Source: Actinobacteria bacterium 69-20
Lineage (GTDB): Bacteria > Actinomycetota > Actinomycetes > Mycobacteriales > Nakamurellaceae
NCBI GenBank assembly: GCA_001897425.1
Contig: MKSW01000028.1
Location: 1 to 52,671 of the forward strand
DNA length: 52,671 nucleotides
Direction of reading: 5' to 3'
In this document: piece after piece, positions 50,039 through 52,671 of the stretch
How positions within the stretch are numbered: position 1 is the first letter of the stretch
How the letters are laid out: the number at the start of each line of letters is the position of its first letter
The notes under the pieces: generated by a model
Database searches by the model: none
The model's input: only the letters and a program-made list of their open reading frames with translations
What the model was told of the DNA's origin: nothing
Position numbers and translations under genes: made by a program

Positions 50039-52238
50039 CGGGACCGCTGAGGGGATCTCTGAGCGGGCCGCCGCGGGGGCACCGGACGGAATGCCTGACG
50101 CGGTCTTCACGCCGGGCCGGATCGGCACGCTGCGTCTGCCGCATCGCATCGTGATGGGGTCGATGCACCTCGGCGTGGAGCGCGAACCCGGCTGTCGACA
50201 GGCGGCAGCGTTCTATGCGGCGCGGGCCCGCGGCGGCGCCGGGCTGATCGTGACCGGCGGCTGGGCCGTGAGCCCGGCGGGGGCAGGCGGCGCGGACTAC
50301 GGCATGGTCAATGACCCGGCCTGCCACCCTGGCCTCGCCCACATCGCGCGCGAGGTGCACGACGCGGGCGGATTCGTTGCGCTGCAACTGTTTCACGCCG
50401 GGCGATACGGCTCTAAATCGTTCTTCGGCGCTCCGCCGGTCGCGCCGTCTGCCGCTTCTTCCGTCATGTCGAGCCGCTTCCGTACGGAACCGCCCGAGGT
50501 TCTCGACGCGGCCGGGATCGCCGCGACCATCGAGGATTTCGCCCGTGCCGCCGCGACGGCGCGGGCGCTCGGATTCGACGCCGTGGAGCTGATGGGCTCG
50601 GAAGGCTATCTGCTGAACCAGTTCTGCTCCCCGCTCACCAACCTGCGCGACGACGCCTACGGCGGAGACGCGGCCCGACGACGCGCCTTCCCGCTGTCCG
50701 TACTCGCCGCGGTGCGGGCGTCGGTCGGCCCGGACTTCCCGGTGCTCTATCGGATGTCCGGCGCGGACCTGATGGATGGCTCCACCGCTCATGACGAAAC
50801 CCTCGATCTGGCACGAGCTCTCGCGGCAGGCGGGGCCGATGCGTTGAACATCGGCATCGGTTGGCACGAGTCGGCCGTGCCCACCGTGCAGGCCGTGGTG
50901 CCCGGCGGGGTGTGGAGCCCATTCGCCGCTTCCGTCCGCCGCGCCCTGTCTGCCGACCCGCACACCGCTTCCACGGTGGTGATCTCGGGCAATCGGATCA
51001 ACAGGCTGAGCCAGGCGCGGGAGATCCTCGCCGCCGGGGCGGCGGACTTCGTGTCCATGTCCCGGCCGTGGCTTTCCGACCCCAACCTGATCCGTGCGGC
51101 CCAGACCGGCCGCACCGTCAACATCTGCATCGGCTGCGACCAGGCGTGCATCGACCGGTCGCTGGTCGGCGAGCGCGTCTCCTGCCTGGTCAATCCCTCC
51201 GCGGGCTTCGAGGCCGACGGCCCGGCGTCCACGGCCCGGCCCGGCGCGCGCTACGTCGTCATCGGCGGTGGACCCGCGGGCCTCGCCGCGGCCCGGGAAC
51301 TCGCGCTGGCCGGGGCGCAGGTGACCCTGTTCGAGGCCGAACCCGAACTGGGCGGCCAGTTCCGGCTCGCGCGACTGGTGCCCGGCAAGCACGACTACGG
51401 CGGCACCATCGACTTCTACGCGGAGCAGTTGCGCGAGCTCGGCGTGACGGTGTCGCTCGGCCGCCCGATCGGCGCGGGCGACGCCACTGCCCGCGACGCC
51501 GCCCTGGACGGCGCCGACGCGGTGGTGCTCGCGACGGGGGTTCACCCGCGCACCGTGTCGATACCCGGAATGAGCGCACCGGGATCCGTTCCCTTGCTGA
51601 GCTACCCGGAGGCCTTCGCACGGCGAGACGATCTCGGCGAGCGGGTCGCGATCATCGGCGGCGGGGGTATCGCCGTCGACCTGGCGCACCTGCTCGCGCA
51701 TCCGAGCGCCGTCACCCCCGATTTCGACGACGGCGACCCGGGCCGAATCCGCGCCGCCCGCGCGCGGTTCGCAGCCGATCACCGACTGCCGGATCCCGGC
51801 GGCGCCAACTGCTGGGGGGCGCCCGATGCGGCGCTCGACACCGCGCCCGACACACCGACCGGGCAGGCGCCCCCACGTTCGGTGACGGTGATGCGGCGCT
51901 CCGGCAAGATCGGCGCCGGCCTCGGCCGCACCATGCGCTGGGTCGTGGTCGGCGAATTGCGCCGCGCGGGAGTACGGACGATCACCGGCGTGCGCTACCG
52001 CCGGATCACCGGCGAAGGGGTCGAGATCCTCACGGAGGGCGGGCCGGAGACGATCGCCGCGGACGTCGTCGTGGTGGCCGCCGGCCAGCTGCCGAACGAC
52101 GGCCTGGCCGCGGACCTGCGTCGCGCCGGTGCGCCGTTCCGCGTCATCGGCGGCGCCCGCAGAACCGAGAACCTCGACGCCGTGCGGGCTTTCGCCGAGG
52201 GCCGGGCCGCCGCGCGCGACCTGCTGGTAAGTATGTGA
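50031..52238 (+). CDS. 2,4-Dienoyl-CoA reductase-like flavoenzyme (FadH family)
   Basis: The 735-residue protein has a TIM-barrel old-yellow-enzyme domain (about 22-360) for FMN. An iron-sulfur cluster motif follows with Cys366, Cys369, Cys373 and Cys385, then an FAD-binding fold (VVIGGGPAGLAAARELALAG) and an NAD(P)H fold (VAIIGGGGIAVDLAHLLAH). This is the complete FadH layout (about 670 residues in E. coli). A FadH-like enzyme (AnsM/PlmM type) belongs to CHC-CoA pathways, reducing conjugated ring dienoyl-CoA. ATG 50031 overlaps the SDR stop; ATG 50091 is an alternative that starts nearer the barrel. Confidence 0.87.
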   Translation: MCDGTAEGISERAAAGAPDGMPDAVFTPGRIGTLRLPHRIVMGSMHLGVEREPGCRQAAAFYAARARGGAGLIVTGGWAVSPAGAGGADYGMVNDPACHPGLAHIAREVHDAGGFVALQLFHAGRYGSKSFFGAPPVAPSAASSVMSSRFRTEPPEVLDAAGIAATIEDFARAAATARALGFDAVELMGSEGYLLNQFCSPLTNLRDDAYGGDAARRRAFPLSVLAAVRASVGPDFPVLYRMSGADLMDGSTAHDETLDLARALAAGGADALNIGIGWHESAVPTVQAVVPGGVWSPFAASVRRALSADPHTASTVVISGNRINRLSQAREILAAGAADFVSMSRPWLSDPNLIRAAQTGRTVNICIGCDQACIDRSLVGERVSCLVNPSAGFEADGPASTARPGARYVVIGGGPAGLAAARELALAGAQVTLFEAEPELGGQFRLARLVPGKHDYGGTIDFYAEQLRELGVTVSLGRPIGAGDATARDAALDGADAVVLATGVHPRTVSIPGMSAPGSVPLLSYPEAFARRDDLGERVAIIGGGGIAVDLAHLLAHPSAVTPDFDDGDPGRIRAARARFAADHRLPDPGGANCWGAPDAALDTAPDTPTGQAPPRSVTVMRRSGKIGAGLGRTMRWVVVGELRRAGVRTITGVRYRRITGEGVEILTEGGPETIAADVVVVAAGQLPNDGLAADLRRAGAPFRVIGGARRTENLDAVRAFAEGRAAARDLLVSM

Positions 52239-52248
52239 CGGGGCATAC
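52231..52248. promoter_or_regulatory. Possible vapBC operator
   Basis: GTATG (52231-52235) and CATAC (52244-52248) form an inverted repeat 11 bases before vapB, overlapping the stop of the FadH-like gene. VapB antitoxins repress their own promoter through such sites. Confidence 0.4.
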
Positions 52249-52258
52249 ACTTGGAGGT

Positions 52259-52492
52259 ATGTCAACGACCCTCCACGTGCCGGAAGACCTGGCCGCCCGA
52301 CTCGCTGTTGAGGCACGCCGCCGCGGGGTCGACGTCGATGCGTTATCGGCCGAACTCCTGTCCGCAGGCCTCGCCGACAACGAGCTGGAGGCGTTCATCG
52401 GTGTCGGACGATCCGGTCGCAGTGATCTCGGCCGACGGCATCGCGCGATCAAGGCGGAACTCGTCGGAGACCGGTCGGCTCGCGACCTGTGA
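52259..52492 (+). CDS. vapB: VapB-type antitoxin
   Basis: The 77-residue protein opens with STTLHVPEDLAARLAVEARR, a ribbon-helix-helix-like DNA-binding N-terminus. A short acidic/basic tail follows with FIGVGRSGRSDLGRRH, as seen in mycobacterial VapB antitoxins. It would bind and neutralise VapC and repress the operon. GGAGGT sits directly before the ATG, and the stop overlaps the vapC start (GTGA). Confidence 0.78.
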   Translation: MSTTLHVPEDLAARLAVEARRRGVDVDALSAELLSAGLADNELEAFIGVGRSGRSDLGRRHRAIKAELVGDRSARDL

Positions 52493-52671
52493 TCGTCATC
52501 GTCGACACCGGCGTACTGCTGGCTGCTGCCGACGCGGACGACGCCGACCACGAGCCGTGCGCCGAGTTGTTGCGTGAGCACCGCGGTCGGCTGTGGGTAC
52601 CGGCGCCAGTCGTGCCGGAATGCTCCTGGCAGGTTAAACGCCACCTAGGGCGTGTCTCCCATAGGTTTGGG
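52489..52671 (+). CDS. vapC: VapC PIN-domain toxin, 5' part (runs off window)
   Basis: The frame gives VIVIVDTGVLLAAAD with PIN acidic Asp6, then HEPCAELLREH and VPAPVVPEC with Glu44, the first two of the metal-binding acids. VapC toxins are RNases that cleave tRNA or rRNA. Only 61 residues are inside the window. After KRHLG the sequence no longer resembles a PIN domain; the DNA there reads GGGCGTGTCTCCC, which may be the end of an inserted element. Whether the toxin is intact cannot be told here. Confidence 0.7.
   Translation, partial: MIVIVDTGVLLAAADADDADHEPCAELLREHRGRLWVPAPVVPECSWQVKRHLGRVSHRFG

Noticed and set aside
1-52671. tRNA, rRNA or CRISPR features
   Set aside because: No cloverleaf-forming, rRNA-like or regularly spaced repeat sequence was seen in any intergenic gap by reading; a dedicated search was not possible.

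Overview
The window is high-GC DNA with dense operons, many GTG starts and 4-base start/stop overlaps, typical of Actinomycetota. A DevR (DosR)-type response regulator with DosR boxes, a DevS-like kinase, a HelR/HelD-type RNA polymerase recycling ATPase, a PucR-type GABA regulator and a VapBC pair point to the mycolate-containing Mycobacteriales (for example Gordonia, Williamsia or Tsukamurella relatives). I cannot name the genus from sequence alone. I see no rRNA, tRNA, CRISPR array or complete insertion sequence.

Layout. 0.4-4.3 kb: an M55 (DppA-like) peptidase, a broken MFS transporter fragment, an AhpD-like CxxC protein behind a CsoR/CstR-like palindrome, and a LysR regulator divergent from a YeiH-type transporter. 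4.4-10.5 kb: diguanylate cyclase, RluA pseudouridine synthase, VTT/DedA membrane protein, HelR-like ATPase and a methyltransferase. 10.5-13.8 kb: ackA-pta, preceded by a hairpin-rich leader and a strong DosR box. 14-21 kb: UMF1 transporter with two CrcB fluoride channel subunits, a membrane-anchored solute-binding/VWA protein, a transposase-type HTH fused to a membrane domain, and an HtrA-like protease. 21-24.8 kb: a divergent SDR, a small membrane protein, devR with three DosR boxes, and a convergent DevS-like kinase that lacks the haem GAF domain. 24.9-27.3 kb: a single 818-residue protein joining a trypsin-like protease, a P-loop NTPase and TPR repeats, an architecture resembling bacterial immunity/STAND proteins.

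27.5-32.2 kb holds GABA catabolism (gabT, gabD and a divergent PucR-family regulator), followed by a degenerate nucleotidyltransferase/HEPN remnant. 32.7-42.5 kb is a LacI-controlled hexuronate operon: binding protein, ABC ATPase, two permeases, NagB-like isomerase, tagaturonate epimerase, SDR (fructuronate reductase-like) and mannonate dehydratase. Two identical 14-bp palindromes sit around its promoter. Together these genes would import a uronate-type compound and convert tagaturonate to fructuronate, mannonate and 2-keto-3-deoxygluconate. 42.8-44.5 kb is a membrane-bound alpha/beta hydrolase.

44.9-52.2 kb is the most striking region: four translationally coupled genes encoding an EPSP-synthase-like/acyl-CoA-ligase fusion, an acyl-CoA dehydrogenase, a Y-x6-K enoyl reductase (ChcA-like) and a 2,4-dienoyl-CoA-reductase-like flavoenzyme. 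This is the gene set expected for making cyclohexanecarboxyl-CoA from shikimate, known from polyketide producers and omega-cyclohexyl fatty acid makers, but here no polyketide synthase is adjacent. The window ends in a vapBC module whose toxin gene changes character in the last bases, perhaps at an inserted element.
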